Shown: positions 52,971 through 63,275, counted from the stretch's first letter. The stretch is 64,000 nucleotides of DNA from Planctomycetota bacterium (GCA_028289345.1 JANQQL010000045.1:29398-93397); one strand, 5' to 3'. Notes: a model not told the origin generated them from the sequence alone. A program made the numbers and translations.

Positions 52971-55923
52971 TGAGCTTCTGCACGGTCGGCTTCGGCGTGT
53001 CCGGGTCGAGGGAGCCGCCATTGGCCGTCAGGTCGAAGCGAATCCGGTAGCGCAGGAACTGCTTGCCACTGGCGATGGTCGGAGTGGGCGCCCATTCGGT
53101 TTCGGTCGCGACCTCTTTGGAGCCAGGGCTGGCCGCCTCGCCTCCTTGGAACTCCACCGTGACCTCAGCATTCGTAGGAATGAAATTGGCGCGAGGGGCC
53201 AAGCCCGGCAAGAAGCCTCCGGGATTGGAAGGATCCGGCACCCCCAGAAAGTCGACGCGGATGTCGCTCCTCGCCGGTTGCAGGACGTTTCCGTTTCCAT
53301 CGGTCCGGACTTTGCCATCCTCGTCGGTCCCTCGAAATGAGAACACCGGGTTGGTTCCCCGCGGCGGACGTTGTGTCACCCGCCCCATGTCGAACCACTG
53401 GGAGATCGCCACGCTGATGGGAGTGAACTCGGAGGGGTTGCGGTTGTTCCCGATGTCCACCCAAGCGCCACTCGTGAAACCATCGCGGTCTTCCACGGTG
53501 GCCTGGGTGCCGCGCGGCACCTGGAGCTGAATGATGCCTCGGCCTCCCGCACCACTCGAACCGGGAGCCTCCGCTTTTCGTTGCCCCATGCAGCGATCGG
53601 GACTGCGCACGGCGTTGACCCCACGCCCTCCGCGGACGTCGATCTCGGCTCCCGCTTCGACCAGAATCGAAACCGCGGATTGAAACAGAGCCGCGCCACC
53701 GGAACCGCCACCGCCACAACCGGAAAAGCCACCACAGCCGACCGGCTCTCCTCCGCCGCCACGACCTCCGTTGCAGCGAATGCGGGCCGTGCTCTCGAGG
53801 GTGATCGGGCCGAGCGCCTTGATCCAGAACGCGCCGCCGCCGCCGCCCCCGGATCCACCACGGGAATCACCCACGCTATCGGCGAACCTGCTGTTGATGC
53901 CGAACTCGGCCATGCACAGCTTTCCCGGCACTCCGTTGCCATCGGCGCGACACCACTTGCCGCAATAGTAGGCGTCGACCCCGCTGCCCCCGGCTCCGCC
54001 TCCTTGACCTCCGAGGATGGTTTGGACCTCTCCGCGAAAGCCGATGAAATCGTTGTTTGGATTCTCGTCGACAAAGACTCCCTGTCCGGGAGCCCCCTGG
54101 ATGAGATCCAGGTAGCCAGGCCCATCGGATTCCGGAGTGCGCAGAATGAAATTGCCGAGGCCATCGACCAGGATGTTGCCAATGCCCGGGGAAATCGGCT
54201 CCCTTCCGAGGCGCAAGTAGGATCCGCCTCCCCCTCCTGGAGGTTTGAAGCCGGGGTTGTGATTGCGGTTGAGTTCATTGCAGGAACTCTCCCGATCCGT
54301 CTGGTAACGGCCATCTTCGTCCGGATGGTCGATGCTGCCGGATTGACCTCCCCCGCCCCCGTTGCGCACGCGGTTGCGATCGCCCCAACCGCGTCCCCCG
54401 AACGGCGGCGAAACGAGCGTGCGATTGGAAACCCGAGGCCCGACGAACCAAATGGGCTGGCCTTCGCCACCGCGGCCTCCTCCCGGTCCCGGAGATCCCC
54501 CCGGAAGTGAAGTGACCGATGAGTCGAACGAGTTCTCGTCGCGTCCATCTTGTCCCGCAAACTCGAACTCCCCGGCGATGCGCACGGAACCCGTGGCATT
54601 CAAGATCAGTGGATTGGGTCCGCGGGGTTCCAGGATCACCCCCTCGGGGATCTCGATGTCGGTGAACGAGAACACTCCGCCCACCACTCGGGTGCGGGGT
54701 GCCTCGGGCGTCGATCCATCCAAGAGAGGAAGTTCTTGAATGCTGGTGTCCAGGACCACCAGTCGCGTTCCCCCATCCGCAGGTGGCGGAGGGGTGAAGG
54801 GCCCCAGCTCGCCGGCGCCATCGAAGGCGAAGTTCGCCGTCAACACATCGGAGTCAAGCACGTCCCAATTGGCGGGAACCTCTCCCGGCCGAAACTCGGA
54901 AGGGTCGACGTTCATGCGATCGCGATCGTCGAAGTCTTCTTCCAGGAGATCGACGATCGTCGCTCGAGAAGCCTCGGCAACCGTGAACGTCGCCGCGACT
55001 TGGGAACGCGAGTCGCCGACCAGGCTCTGGGAAAGCCCGCGGACTTCGGCGGGGTACTCCAGGGATAGCAAATGCCCAAACGGGAGAATTCCCGACGGCA
55101 TGATCTCAACCATCGCGCCGCTCAAGCCGTTGGAGCGAAGAGACACGTCGACAGCCAGCGGAAGACCGGCCGGATAGTCCGCAAGATCCGCTTCCAAGTC
55201 CACCAAGCGGAATCCCGCGAGGTTCTCTTCGGAAGGATGCACGGGAGCGTCGAACTCCAACGTGAAGCTCCGTCGCGGAGGAAACACTCCGTCGGGATCG
55301 GTGAACAGCTGAGGCGTGACCTGGAAACTCCCATCCGCGGGGTCCACTCGACGCAGTCGAGGTTGTTTCGGAACGATGCCGCGGAAGTAGTCGGCTTGCT
55401 GATCCGTGGTGCGAAACACGAGATACACCCCGGAGTCATCGGCCGGATCGGGGAAGCGTTGGCGCAGTTCCTTGGCGACCAGCTGGACAAAAGGCCAAGT
55501 GTCTGGCCCCACACGAATGCTGTAGGACTCCCCCGGTCGCAGCCCTGCTCCTCCGTTGTCTGTGGTGGCGACGCCGTTTTCGGTCACCGGTCGATCGGGA
55601 AACCGCGGAAGGAAAGACACGGTCGATCCGGTCACTCGGTAATCGCCGGGAACTGCCAACCCCTGGGCATCACGAATCTGAATGCTCTCCGGTCCCACTT
55701 CCGACAGGCGAGGAGTGGCACTGAACTCGAAGCGGATCTCTTGATTCAGCGGAGAAGCCGCCGGAGATTGCTGGGTGGAGGTGGCGTTGACCTGAAGCGG
55801 ATCGGGAAAAGTGACGGCAAGGAGTTCCCCGCGGCTCTTGCCACTTCCTCCTCCCCCGCCGCCGCTGCATCCGGTCAGCAGCGCCGCAACCGTCATGCAA
55901 ACCAAGACCTGACCACGCCTCAC
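52951..55923 (-). CDS. Large glycine-rich lipoprotein with Ig-like domains
   Basis: Start GTG 55923 gives 990 residues with a lipobox (VAALLTGC) and a poly-Gly/Ser linker. Residues about 35-360 contain two Big_5/Ig-like domains (NQEIRFEFSATPRLSEVGPE; RSFTLEFDAPVHPSEENLAG). The middle, about 500-800, is Gly-rich and Cys-containing (GGGGGGAFWIKALGPITLES, CGGFSGCGGGGSGG), with recurring IEIPEGVIL-type beta turns (EGVILEPRGPNPL, AGAEIDVRGG). This suggests a parallel beta-helix surface with a Gly/Cys-rich spacer. The C-terminal 150 residues are beta-rich. The internal Met at 55896 would leave too short a signal. No Shine-Dalgarno is evident. Function unknown. Confidence 0.75.
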   Translation of the reverse strand: MRRGQVLVCMTVAALLTGCSGGGGGGSGKSRGELLAVTFPDPLQVNATSTQQSPAASPLNQEIRFEFSATPRLSEVGPESIQIRDAQGLAVPGDYRVTGSTVSFLPRFPDRPVTENGVATTDNGGAGLRPGESYSIRVGPDTWPFVQLVAKELRQRFPDPADDSGVYLVFRTTDQQADYFRGIVPKQPRLRRVDPADGSFQVTPQLFTDPDGVFPPRRSFTLEFDAPVHPSEENLAGFRLVDLEADLADYPAGLPLAVDVSLRSNGLSGAMVEIMPSGILPFGHLLSLEYPAEVRGLSQSLVGDSRSQVAATFTVAEASRATIVDLLEEDFDDRDRMNVDPSEFRPGEVPANWDVLDSDVLTANFAFDGAGELGPFTPPPPADGGTRLVVLDTSIQELPLLDGSTPEAPRTRVVGGVFSFTDIEIPEGVILEPRGPNPLILNATGSVRIAGEFEFAGQDGRDENSFDSSVTSLPGGSPGPGGGRGGEGQPIWFVGPRVSNRTLVSPPFGGRGWGDRNRVRNGGGGGQSGSIDHPDEDGRYQTDRESSCNELNRNHNPGFKPPGGGGGSYLRLGREPISPGIGNILVDGLGNFILRTPESDGPGYLDLIQGAPGQGVFVDENPNNDFIGFRGEVQTILGGQGGGAGGSGVDAYYCGKWCRADGNGVPGKLCMAEFGINSRFADSVGDSRGGSGGGGGGAFWIKALGPITLESTARIRCNGGRGGGGEPVGCGGFSGCGGGGSGGAALFQSAVSILVEAGAEIDVRGGRGVNAVRSPDRCMGQRKAEAPGSSGAGGRGIIQLQVPRGTQATVEDRDGFTSGAWVDIGNNRNPSEFTPISVAISQWFDMGRVTQRPPRGTNPVFSFRGTDEDGKVRTDGNGNVLQPARSDIRVDFLGVPDPSNPGGFLPGLAPRANFIPTNAEVTVEFQGGEAASPGSKEVATETEWAPTPTIASGKQFLRYRIRFDLTANGGSLDPDTPKPTVQKLTIRAEF

Positions 55924-56679
55924 GGGCGAAGGCCATCGTGAAGGAGAGTCCACCGAGGTTTGCCTCCGTGGTTGGTGGTCTGTTTTCCCACGCAAGAGAG
56001 GATGCCCAGAAAGTGCCCGGTTCAGAGCGGTTCCCCCGCCGATTCTCGCCAGTCGCCCCCGCGACGGAAGCGGTTCCTGCGAAACTCTGCTCTGAATAGC
56101 GCAATCCGAACTTGGTTTCCCGGGGGCGCCCCGGGGCAGCCGCGATGCCCCCGAGAGATGGTTGCCGGACACCCGAGCCGAGGGGAATCCCCCCGGGCAC
56201 GGCCAGTCTGCTTCAGCGCCCCCGAGGCCACGCGAAGGACTTCTTCCGGAGCCATGGTTCCCCGATCGTGCTTCGCGAAGGGCCTTCCCTCTCCAGAAGA
56301 TGGTCCCTTGATCGCAACGAAACGGAAAGACCTCCGTCTGCTCGACTGCGGGCCCCCTTCATTCCCGAAGTGCGCCGAGGTAACAAGGGTGACGCGACCG
56401 TGACGCACGAGGTCTCCTCGAACTCGTCTCATTCGCTGGGAGTCGCAATGGCTTGGCACTTGCAGACGTCATCCCTCGAATTCTTGGGCCGGCTGAACCA
56501 TTCGTGCTCTTGATTGAGTCACCAGTTCGCGGGGCGATCTCGCGACTGTTGTCGCGGTCGGGTCTCGTCCCCTGGATGGGCCTTCGATTCCTTTGAGAGC
56601 CAAAAGTCGACTCGAGAAACCAGCTCAGCACAGAGCTCAAGACGAGCGACAATCGGTGCGACGGAAGACGGAGAGCGGG
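55924..56679. other. Intergenic region between divergent lipoprotein and carboxypeptidase-regulatory genes
   Basis: 756 bases. Several frames are open but lack starts and domains. I see no hairpin. Two promoters must be here. Confidence 0.4.
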
Positions 56680-58701
56680 ATGAAGCGACGCCAACCGCAG
56701 TGGATCGTCGGAGTCCTTTTGCTCCTTGCAGGAGTGGCCGGTCTTGTTCACTGGTCCTCTTCGACTCCTTCCGTCGACATCGAGCCGCACCAAGAGTCTC
56801 GTTTCCCCACGAAACGGCCGGTCCAACTCCCGGAGCCGGTGGCACGGGCTCTCCGTGACTCGTCCGGCGCGGAAAAGGGACCAGACGATCCGAGCTTTGG
56901 TCCACCAGAAACGCTCTCCCCCACCGGATGGCAGGTCGACGGCCGCGTGATCAACGAAGCGGGGGACGCGATCGTCGGCTGCTCAGTGAAGGTCTGCTTG
57001 CGGGGCCCGGAGACCGTGCCGTTGGCAAGCACGAGCACCGATGTCGATGGGTCTTTCGCGTTGCAAGCAGTTCCCCCGACAGACATCCCCCACACTCGCG
57101 CCTCCGCCATGCGTCCTGTCGTCATCGCGGAACAAAAGGGGTACGAATCGGCCCGGAAGTCTCTGCGACCACACAAGGCGTGGAACCAGAAGGTTGCCTT
57201 GGAGCTCGTCTTGAAACGCCCCGAGACGGCCAAGATTGTGCTGCGCGGACGAGTCGTGGATGACGAGCGACGGCCGGTCTCGGATGCCATGGTTTGGTGT
57301 GATGTCGATGGAGAAACGGTCACTCGGCTCGAACGCACGGGAGAAGACGGCGGCTATGAACTGGAGTCCGCATCCGCTGGCAGCATGACCATCAAGGCCA
57401 TCACTTTCGACTTCGGATCCGGACAGAGTCCGCCGTTCGTGGGCAGCCCCGGAGAGTCTCGAACGGTGGCGGACATTGAACTCCAAAGAGGCGCCGGGAC
57501 GATCGAAGGCTTCGTCCTGTATCCCGACGGAACTCCCGCGCCAGACTTCGGAGTCGCCGCGATTCCCGTGTCGGAGTTCGATCCGCTCCGCCCTCCGAAG
57601 CGTTTCGCGTCGGCCTGGACCACTTGGGAGGACGCCACCGACGAGGGGCTGGACCGAGCCATGACACGCACCGATGAACGGGGCAGGTTCTTCTTGCGAT
57701 CTCTGGCTCCCGGCCGATATGCCATCTTCGCTCCCGCTGCCGAAGACGTGGCGGAGCATGCCCAAATCGTCCGGACCGACTCTCCCCCGATGGAATTGAA
57801 AGTCGTCAGTCATCGCGTGCACGTCAGCATCGTGGACGAACAGGGAATCCCGGTTCCGGGTGCTAGTCTGAAAGGAAAGCTGCAATCAGGGTCCTTCGCG
57901 GCGGTCGTTTCTTCCCCCGATGCCAGACACACGGTTCACGTCACCCAAGGCAACCACGCTTTCGCCGCAAGCACGCCGGGCTCCCGCTTGACCGAGACAT
58001 CCGTGGAAGTCAGACCCCAGGATTGGGACGTCGATCTCACGCTCGAACTCGCCCCCGCGCGCCCGACGGGAACACTTCGTTTCCTTCTTCGCGAGGAAAA
58101 CGGGGAACCGCTGACGCAAGCGGTGGTTTCCTTGTTCAGCCCCGAGTCGCGAGGCCTGCACAAGGGCTTCTATCAAGTCGCGATCCATGACGACCTGATG
58201 CTCACCGATGTCCCGTGCGGAACCATTCAGGTAGAAATCGATCCCGGGAAGTCGGAAGGCCCCTGGCGCACGACTCCCTTCTTCCGTGAGGTTCTTCTCG
58301 TCACCGTAGAGCCGGGTGAAGAAACACTCGTCGAGCACACGGTCATTCGCGGCGCGCGTCTTGAGTTGACGGTACACCTTCCGGGCGGCTCTTCTGACAC
58401 CACGCCAGACATCCAATCCATCGACGACTTCTACGCGGCCGCACTCGATGCCGACGTCCGCTTGCAGCGACCGGGCGAGTCTCCCGAAAACGCCGGGCCC
58501 TTCGTCACCCACCTGCCGCCCTGGTCGGGCACCTATCTCGTCCCCGGTCTTCCCGGCATTTCCGAAAGCGTGTACGAACCAGGCGCCTACCGGCTCACCG
58601 TCGCAGTGACAGGCTCTCGTCCCACCGAACGCAATGTCGTTCTCCGCTCCGGGGAAACGACTCCTGTCACGGTGCATCTCGAGGAACTGACCGGAGACTG
58701 A
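56680..58701 (+). CDS. Membrane-anchored protein with carboxypeptidase-regulatory-like domains
   Basis: A 673-residue protein. An N-terminal membrane helix (WIVGVLLLLAGVAGLVHW) leaves the rest outside. From about residue 85 several beta-sandwich modules repeat: GWQVDGRVINEAGDAIVGCS, VLRGRVVDDERRPVSDAMVW, GAGTIEGFVLYPDGTPAPDF and VHVSIVDEQGIPVPGASLKG, each G-x-V/I-x-D-x-x-G-x-P-V-x-x-A followed by DxxGxF/Y. This is the CarboxypepD_reg-type pattern (transthyretin-like). GGAGAGCGGG precedes ATG 56680. These modules usually bind ligands or stiffen envelope proteins. Function unknown. The S41 protease gene follows 206 bases downstream. Confidence 0.82.
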   Translation: MKRRQPQWIVGVLLLLAGVAGLVHWSSSTPSVDIEPHQESRFPTKRPVQLPEPVARALRDSSGAEKGPDDPSFGPPETLSPTGWQVDGRVINEAGDAIVGCSVKVCLRGPETVPLASTSTDVDGSFALQAVPPTDIPHTRASAMRPVVIAEQKGYESARKSLRPHKAWNQKVALELVLKRPETAKIVLRGRVVDDERRPVSDAMVWCDVDGETVTRLERTGEDGGYELESASAGSMTIKAITFDFGSGQSPPFVGSPGESRTVADIELQRGAGTIEGFVLYPDGTPAPDFGVAAIPVSEFDPLRPPKRFASAWTTWEDATDEGLDRAMTRTDERGRFFLRSLAPGRYAIFAPAAEDVAEHAQIVRTDSPPMELKVVSHRVHVSIVDEQGIPVPGASLKGKLQSGSFAAVVSSPDARHTVHVTQGNHAFAASTPGSRLTETSVEVRPQDWDVDLTLELAPARPTGTLRFLLREENGEPLTQAVVSLFSPESRGLHKGFYQVAIHDDLMLTDVPCGTIQVEIDPGKSEGPWRTTPFFREVLLVTVEPGEETLVEHTVIRGARLELTVHLPGGSSDTTPDIQSIDDFYAAALDADVRLQRPGESPENAGPFVTHLPPWSGTYLVPGLPGISESVYEPGAYRLTVAVTGSRPTERNVVLRSGETTPVTVHLEELTGD

Positions 58702-58907
58702 AGAAGGGGACCAACCAGTTCGCCACTTGGCACGGGTTGCATGCCGCACGTTGCGACAACGTCAGCAGCCCTCCGCCAAACGACGGGAGCGCCGTTGGTG
58801 AACCGAGTGCTTTTCCGACGAGACCGCGAACGCGGAAATCGAGAAGCAAGTATCCTCGTTAGATCTGGGATTCGTCTTCGCGACTCCCCCGACTCGGAAC
58901 CCTTGCC

Positions 58908-60683
58908 ATGCTTCTGTGCCTGGTCATTCTCCTTTCTTCCTCCATCGCCAGTCCCGCCGTTCAGGATCCCGCGTTCCCCGACGATCACCGGTTCGCGGAA
59001 ACCTCGGGGATCGAGCTGACGGAAGTCACGAGCACTCAGGTCGACAACCTGGTCACCTTGGGGAAGGTGTGGGGGTTTCTGAAATACCACCACCCATGGG
59101 TCACGAACGGCAATGGCAACTGGGACTTCGAGCTGTTCGAAGTTTTGCCCGAAGTCCTTGACGCCCAGGACACGGACGAAGGCATCGACGCGATTCTCGC
59201 GTGGTGTGAGGCCATCGGCATGCCCGATCCCTGCGACCGGTGCGCGCAACCCCCGACCAACGTGCACCTCCCCATGGACCTGGATTGGATTCGCAACGAA
59301 AACTCCCTGGGACCCGACCTCGCCTTCTTCCTGGATAGTGTGTGGCAGGACCGCCATGCCGAAGGCCCCCAGCACTACGTTTCGTTCCATCCTCACATCG
59401 GGAATCCGGATTTCTCGAACGAAGCCAACTACGAGGATCTAGACGTCCCAGACACCGGGTATCGGTGGCTGGCATTGCTGCGATTCTGGAACATCATCGA
59501 GTACTGGTTTCCCTACCGAGATGTGATCGGCGGAAACTGGGATTCCGTTTTGGAAGAGTTCATTCCTCGACTCGCGAGCGCCGAAAGCTCGGACGATTAT
59601 GCGCGGACGATGATTGCGCTCATTGCCCGCGTGAAGGACACCCACGCCAATCTCTGGAGTTCGCTTCACGTCCAACCTCCCGAGGGCAACTGCCAGCTCC
59701 CTGTCACGGTGCGTTTCCTCGAAGAACAGGCAGTGGTTGTCGGCGTTCTCCCCGGACACGAAGCGAGCCATCGGTTGGCAGTCGGCGACGTGCTTCGGTC
59801 CATTGACGGCGTGCCGACCGGGGACTTGGTGAAGGAATGGTCCCCGTACTACGCCGCCTCCAATCCGCCGACCAGGCTTCGAGACATCGCCCGCAACCTC
59901 ACGAGAGGACCCGCGGGCAACGTCACCATCGAGATCGAACGCGAAGGAGCCATCGAGTCCTTGTCCCTGGAACGAGTGCCCATCACTCCCGAGATGGCCG
60001 GCGACGGACGCACTCACGATCGTCCCGGCGACGCGTTCCAGATGTTGTCTGACGGCGTCGCCTACCTGAAGCTCGGCGCCATCGAAGCCGACCGCATTCC
60101 GGAGTACCTCGAACGAGCCAAAGACACTCGCGGCTGGATCCTCGACATTCGCAACTACCCCCGCGAGTTCGTCGTTTTCAAACTCGGCCAGCACTTGGTT
60201 CCCACCCCCACGCCGTTCGTTCGATTCACCAACGCGGAGCCCAGCAACCCCGGGGTCTTCCGCTGGACCCCTCCGCTTTCGCTCCCCCCGAAGCCCCCTC
60301 ACTACCAGGGGAAGATCTGCATTCTGATCGACGAGGCTTCCCAAAGTCAGTCCGAGTACACCACCATGGCGTTTCGCATTGCTCCGAACGCGGTGGTCAT
60401 TGGCAGCACGACCGCCGGTGCCGACGGCAACATCTCCCCCATCCCGCTCCCCGGGGGTCTACGGACCATGATCAGTGGCATCGGCATCTTCTATCCCGAC
60501 ATGACCCCCACCCAGCGAATCGGCATCGTTCCCGACATTCCGGTCCGTCCCACGCGCCACGGCATTCAAGCGGGCCGAGACGAAGTCCTCGAAGTCGCGC
60601 TCCGAGAGATCCTTGGCGATACCGTGAGCGAAGAGCGGGTTCGGGAAATCGCGGGCGCCGGTGAAACCACGGCCCCGCGCTAG
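58908..60683 (+). CDS. Secreted S41-family (C-terminal processing) peptidase with PDZ
   Basis: A 591-residue protein with a signal peptide (MLLCLVILLSSSIAS, cleavage near ASPA). An N-terminal helical region (LVTLGKVWGFLKYHHPWV) is typical of S41 tricorn/CTP-like hydrolases. A PDZ-like segment follows near residue 280 (SHRLAVGDVLRSIDGVPTGD). The S41 core has AYLKLGAIEADR, DTRGWILDIRNYP, then ILIDEASQSQSEYTTMAF, where the Ser is at the expected nucleophile position, and GSTTAGADGNISPIPLPGG. The C terminus has TPTQRIGIVPDIPVRPT. Many S41 proteins without a clear Lys use a Ser-containing tetrad; the residues besides Ser are not assigned here. Confidence 0.85.
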   Translation: MLLCLVILLSSSIASPAVQDPAFPDDHRFAETSGIELTEVTSTQVDNLVTLGKVWGFLKYHHPWVTNGNGNWDFELFEVLPEVLDAQDTDEGIDAILAWCEAIGMPDPCDRCAQPPTNVHLPMDLDWIRNENSLGPDLAFFLDSVWQDRHAEGPQHYVSFHPHIGNPDFSNEANYEDLDVPDTGYRWLALLRFWNIIEYWFPYRDVIGGNWDSVLEEFIPRLASAESSDDYARTMIALIARVKDTHANLWSSLHVQPPEGNCQLPVTVRFLEEQAVVVGVLPGHEASHRLAVGDVLRSIDGVPTGDLVKEWSPYYAASNPPTRLRDIARNLTRGPAGNVTIEIEREGAIESLSLERVPITPEMAGDGRTHDRPGDAFQMLSDGVAYLKLGAIEADRIPEYLERAKDTRGWILDIRNYPREFVVFKLGQHLVPTPTPFVRFTNAEPSNPGVFRWTPPLSLPPKPPHYQGKICILIDEASQSQSEYTTMAFRIAPNAVVIGSTTAGADGNISPIPLPGGLRTMISGIGIFYPDMTPTQRIGIVPDIPVRPTRHGIQAGRDEVLEVALREILGDTVSEERVREIAGAGETTAPR

Positions 60684-60698
60684 GCGAAGCCCCGTTCC

Positions 60699-61142
60699 AT
60701 GGGAACCTTCGAACTCCTCCGCACCATGCACTTCCCCAAGCCCCGCGAGGAGATCTTCCCTTTCTTCGCAGATCCCGAGAACCTTGAGTCCATCACTCCG
60801 CCGTCCCTGCACTTTCGCATCCTCACCCCCACGCCGATTGAAGTGCAGGAAGGAACCAAGATCGACTACCGCCTCCGCTTGCACGGCATCCCCATTCGCT
60901 GGACCAGCCTCATCTCCTCCTGGGAGCCCCCCTTCCGCTTCGTCGATCAACAGATCCGCGGCCCCTACCGCCAATGGATCCACGAACATCGCTTCGAAGA
61001 AGTCGGCCACGAAACTCTCATGACTGATCGAGTTCACTACTCCGTGCCCGGCGGCTCCTGGATCCACCGATTGTTCGTCCGCCCCGATCTGGAACGGATC
61101 TTCGACTATCGCGCGAAAGTCTTGCGAGAGTTGATCGGCTGA
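60699..61142 (+). CDS. SRPBCC-fold ligand-binding protein
   Basis: A 147-residue protein resembling the polyketide cyclase/dehydrase-type SRPBCC fold: LLRTMHFPKPREEIFPFFAD, then NLESITPPSLHF, IDYRLRLHGIPIRWTS, and a closing helix RPDLERIFDYRAKVLRELI. The ligand is unknown. ATG 60699 lies 15 bases after the S41 stop, so it is probably cotranscribed with the peptidase. The two genes share no obvious function. Confidence 0.82.
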   Translation: MGTFELLRTMHFPKPREEIFPFFADPENLESITPPSLHFRILTPTPIEVQEGTKIDYRLRLHGIPIRWTSLISSWEPPFRFVDQQIRGPYRQWIHEHRFEEVGHETLMTDRVHYSVPGGSWIHRLFVRPDLERIFDYRAKVLRELIG

Positions 61143-61433
61143 CGCGTGGCTTCCGTCGAGCCCGTTGCCTCGTCAAAGGCAGTGCGACGATCCATCGGGG
61201 ACAACGATCCAGTTCGACAAACCTCGGCGTTCATGGAGCCATACGTCGGGTGTCCGAAATGGCAGATGAGCCAGCTCCCATCTCGCCAGCCGCGAGGAAC
61301 ATCTCCTTCGCAGGATGCGCCCAACCCCCTTACACTGTCTGCTCAAGAACGACCCAGCAGCGCACGGCACCTCACGCTCCGGAGGACCACCGTCGCAGTG
61401 CCCTTCGGAAACGCCGTTCGGGAGAACTCGCCA

Positions 61434-61793
61434 ATGCGCATCAACTATTCGATTATCTTCGTCAGTGACATGTCCCGGTCCGTCTCCTTCTACCGAGACA
61501 CCGTCGGAATCCCTCTCCGCTTCGAGTCCCCGGGATGGACCGAGTTCGCCACCGAAGGAGCCACCCTTGCCCTCCACGCGAGCAAGGACCCCGCCCCGGA
61601 ACCGCAAAGCACCCAAGAGCACGCCGGACAATGCCGAGCCGGATTCCAGGTCCCGAATCTCGAGGAGTTCCACCAGAGAATGGCGGACCAAAACGTCCCC
61701 TGCACCCAACCACCCACCGAAACCTTTGGCGTGAAGATCGCGCAATACGTGGACCCGGACGGCTTGGTGTTCTCGGTGAGCGGAGCGCGTTAG
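61434..61793 (+). CDS. VOC-family (glyoxalase/bleomycin-resistance-like) protein
   Basis: A 119-residue single VOC module of normal length. Paired beta-alpha-beta-beta-beta motifs: FVSDMSRSVSFYRDTVGIPL, TEFATEGATLALHASK, then ECHQ-like GFQVPNLEEFHQRM and FGVKIAQYVDPDGLVFSV. Metal ligands would be His/Glu in these motifs, but they are not all identified here. GGGAGA precedes ATG 61434; the frame is open upstream without domain features. Function of the module is unclear (glyoxalase, dioxygenase or drug-binding relatives). Confidence 0.88.
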   Translation: MRINYSIIFVSDMSRSVSFYRDTVGIPLRFESPGWTEFATEGATLALHASKDPAPEPQSTQEHAGQCRAGFQVPNLEEFHQRMADQNVPCTQPPTETFGVKIAQYVDPDGLVFSVSGAR

Positions 61794-61829
61794 CGGTCAA
61801 GCGCCTCGGCCGCGGTGATCAGCTGCGGC

Positions 61830-63275
61830 TCAAGATTCCGCCGAGCGAACCGACGTTTCGATCTCTCGAATCTTCTCCGCCACGGAAGGGCGACGCTCCC
61901 GCTGGATCGACTCCCGGTAAAGCTCGAGAGCGCGCTCGGGATCTTCCATCGCCCGGTAGGCGTCACCGAGTCTCTCGTGGACGCCTGCCGACTTCGGAAA
62001 CATCTCGGCATTGAGCCAGTACATCTCCACCCCCTCCTCGAGGAACTCGCGAAGGAGCAGCCACTCCCCGAGCTCGCTCAGCAGGGACTCGTCGAAGACT
62101 TCCTTCGGAAACCGGGTCTTCAACTCGTGGTACTTGTCCACGGCGGCATCGACTCCATCTTCGAGAACGGTCTGTCGGAGAGCACGAAGAACGGCCGGGC
62201 GCGGGGAATCGAGATCGTCGTAATCGAGATGACGAAGGGCGGGATGATCTTCCTCGCCCGTTGCCACGGCCAGGAGAGACGGGGCAAGCATCAAGCCATT
62301 GTCGCTGTTGGTGAAGTAAACCACGGCGAAGTCTCGCGACGGATAACTCACGGTGTACGCCCGGTATCCTCCGTTGTGCCCCCAGTGCCAGTAGGACATC
62401 CCGTCTTCGTTGTCTTCCAAACCCCATCCCAGTCCCCAGTGAACTCCAGGGTTCACCGAAATCTGCGGGGTGATCATTTGTTCGAGGATCTCCGGGGAAA
62501 GTCCGTCACCCCGCAACATCGCTGACAAGAATCGAGCGTAGTCTCCCGCTGTGGTGTGCAAGCTGAATGCGGCATTCGGAGACTGGATTCCTCGTTTGTC
62601 TCGAGCTCGCCCTGCGGCGGAGTGACCGCGTGCAACGTTGCTTCCCTCCTGGTTCCAAAGGAAGCTACTGCGATGCATCTCGAAAGGACCGAAGATCCTC
62701 TCCCGCGCAAGCGACTCGAGAGACTTCCCAGTCAACTCCTCGAGGGCGAGCTGCAGATAAACGAAGCCCTCTCCCGAGTACTGAAACTGCTGGCCGGGGT
62801 CGTGCACGAAATCCAACGCCGCGCGACCCCGCCGCCAGTTGGGCAAACCCGAAGTGTGACTGAGAACCATTCGCGGCGTCAGAGTCAGCCCTCGGGGATC
62901 GTGAATCAGATCGGCGTAGCGGTGAATCTCCGAGAGAGGGCGGTCGAGGTCCAAACGCCCCTGGCCCGCAAGCTGGAGAGCCAGGTAGGCGCACACCGGC
63001 TTGCTCAATGAGGCCGCTTCAAACACGGTCTCTGAGTCGACCCCGTCCCCAAACGTGGCCTCGAAGCTCACTCCGTCACGGTCTGCGAACGCCACGGCCA
63101 AGCCGGGAACGCTCGCGGCTTCCATCCAGGCGGGAATCTGCTCCGTGAGGGCCGAGCCCCGTTCCGAAGCGTCTCCCGACCAAACAGCCCCCAAAGAGGA
63201 ATGGCCGATCGCGGCGCCGCCCACAGCCACAACCAAGATCAATCCGAGTCCCGACGCTTTACGCACGCTCATCAT
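61830..63275 (-). CDS. Class C beta-lactamase-fold serine hydrolase with TPR-like tail
   Basis: A 481-residue protein with a hydrophobic signal region (LGLILVVAVGGAAIG). Catalytic motifs of the beta-lactamase/penicillin-binding class C family: SLSK (SxxK, in FEAASLSKPVCAYL), the YSG tyrosine motif in QFQYSGEGFVYLQLALE, and HWGHNGGYRAYT near the KTG-box position (H-x-G). The domain ends near residue 360; the remaining 110 residues are helical (VHERLGDAYRAMEDPERALE) and look like TPR motifs. Such fusions hydrolyse esters or peptides, and antibiotic resistance should not be assumed. The start has two adjacent ATGs (63275 and 63272) with GAGGTGA nearby. Confidence 0.85.
   Translation of the reverse strand: MMSVRKASGLGLILVVAVGGAAIGHSSLGAVWSGDASERGSALTEQIPAWMEAASVPGLAVAFADRDGVSFEATFGDGVDSETVFEAASLSKPVCAYLALQLAGQGRLDLDRPLSEIHRYADLIHDPRGLTLTPRMVLSHTSGLPNWRRGRAALDFVHDPGQQFQYSGEGFVYLQLALEELTGKSLESLARERIFGPFEMHRSSFLWNQEGSNVARGHSAAGRARDKRGIQSPNAAFSLHTTAGDYARFLSAMLRGDGLSPEILEQMITPQISVNPGVHWGLGWGLEDNEDGMSYWHWGHNGGYRAYTVSYPSRDFAVVYFTNSDNGLMLAPSLLAVATGEEDHPALRHLDYDDLDSPRPAVLRALRQTVLEDGVDAAVDKYHELKTRFPKEVFDESLLSELGEWLLLREFLEEGVEMYWLNAEMFPKSAGVHERLGDAYRAMEDPERALELYRESIQRERRPSVAEKIREIETSVRSAES

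Noticed and set aside
61830..63275. True beta-lactamase giving antibiotic resistance.
   Set aside because: It has the general serine-hydrolase motifs but a TPR-like tail and no class-specific resistance features; hydrolase or esterase roles are more common for this architecture.
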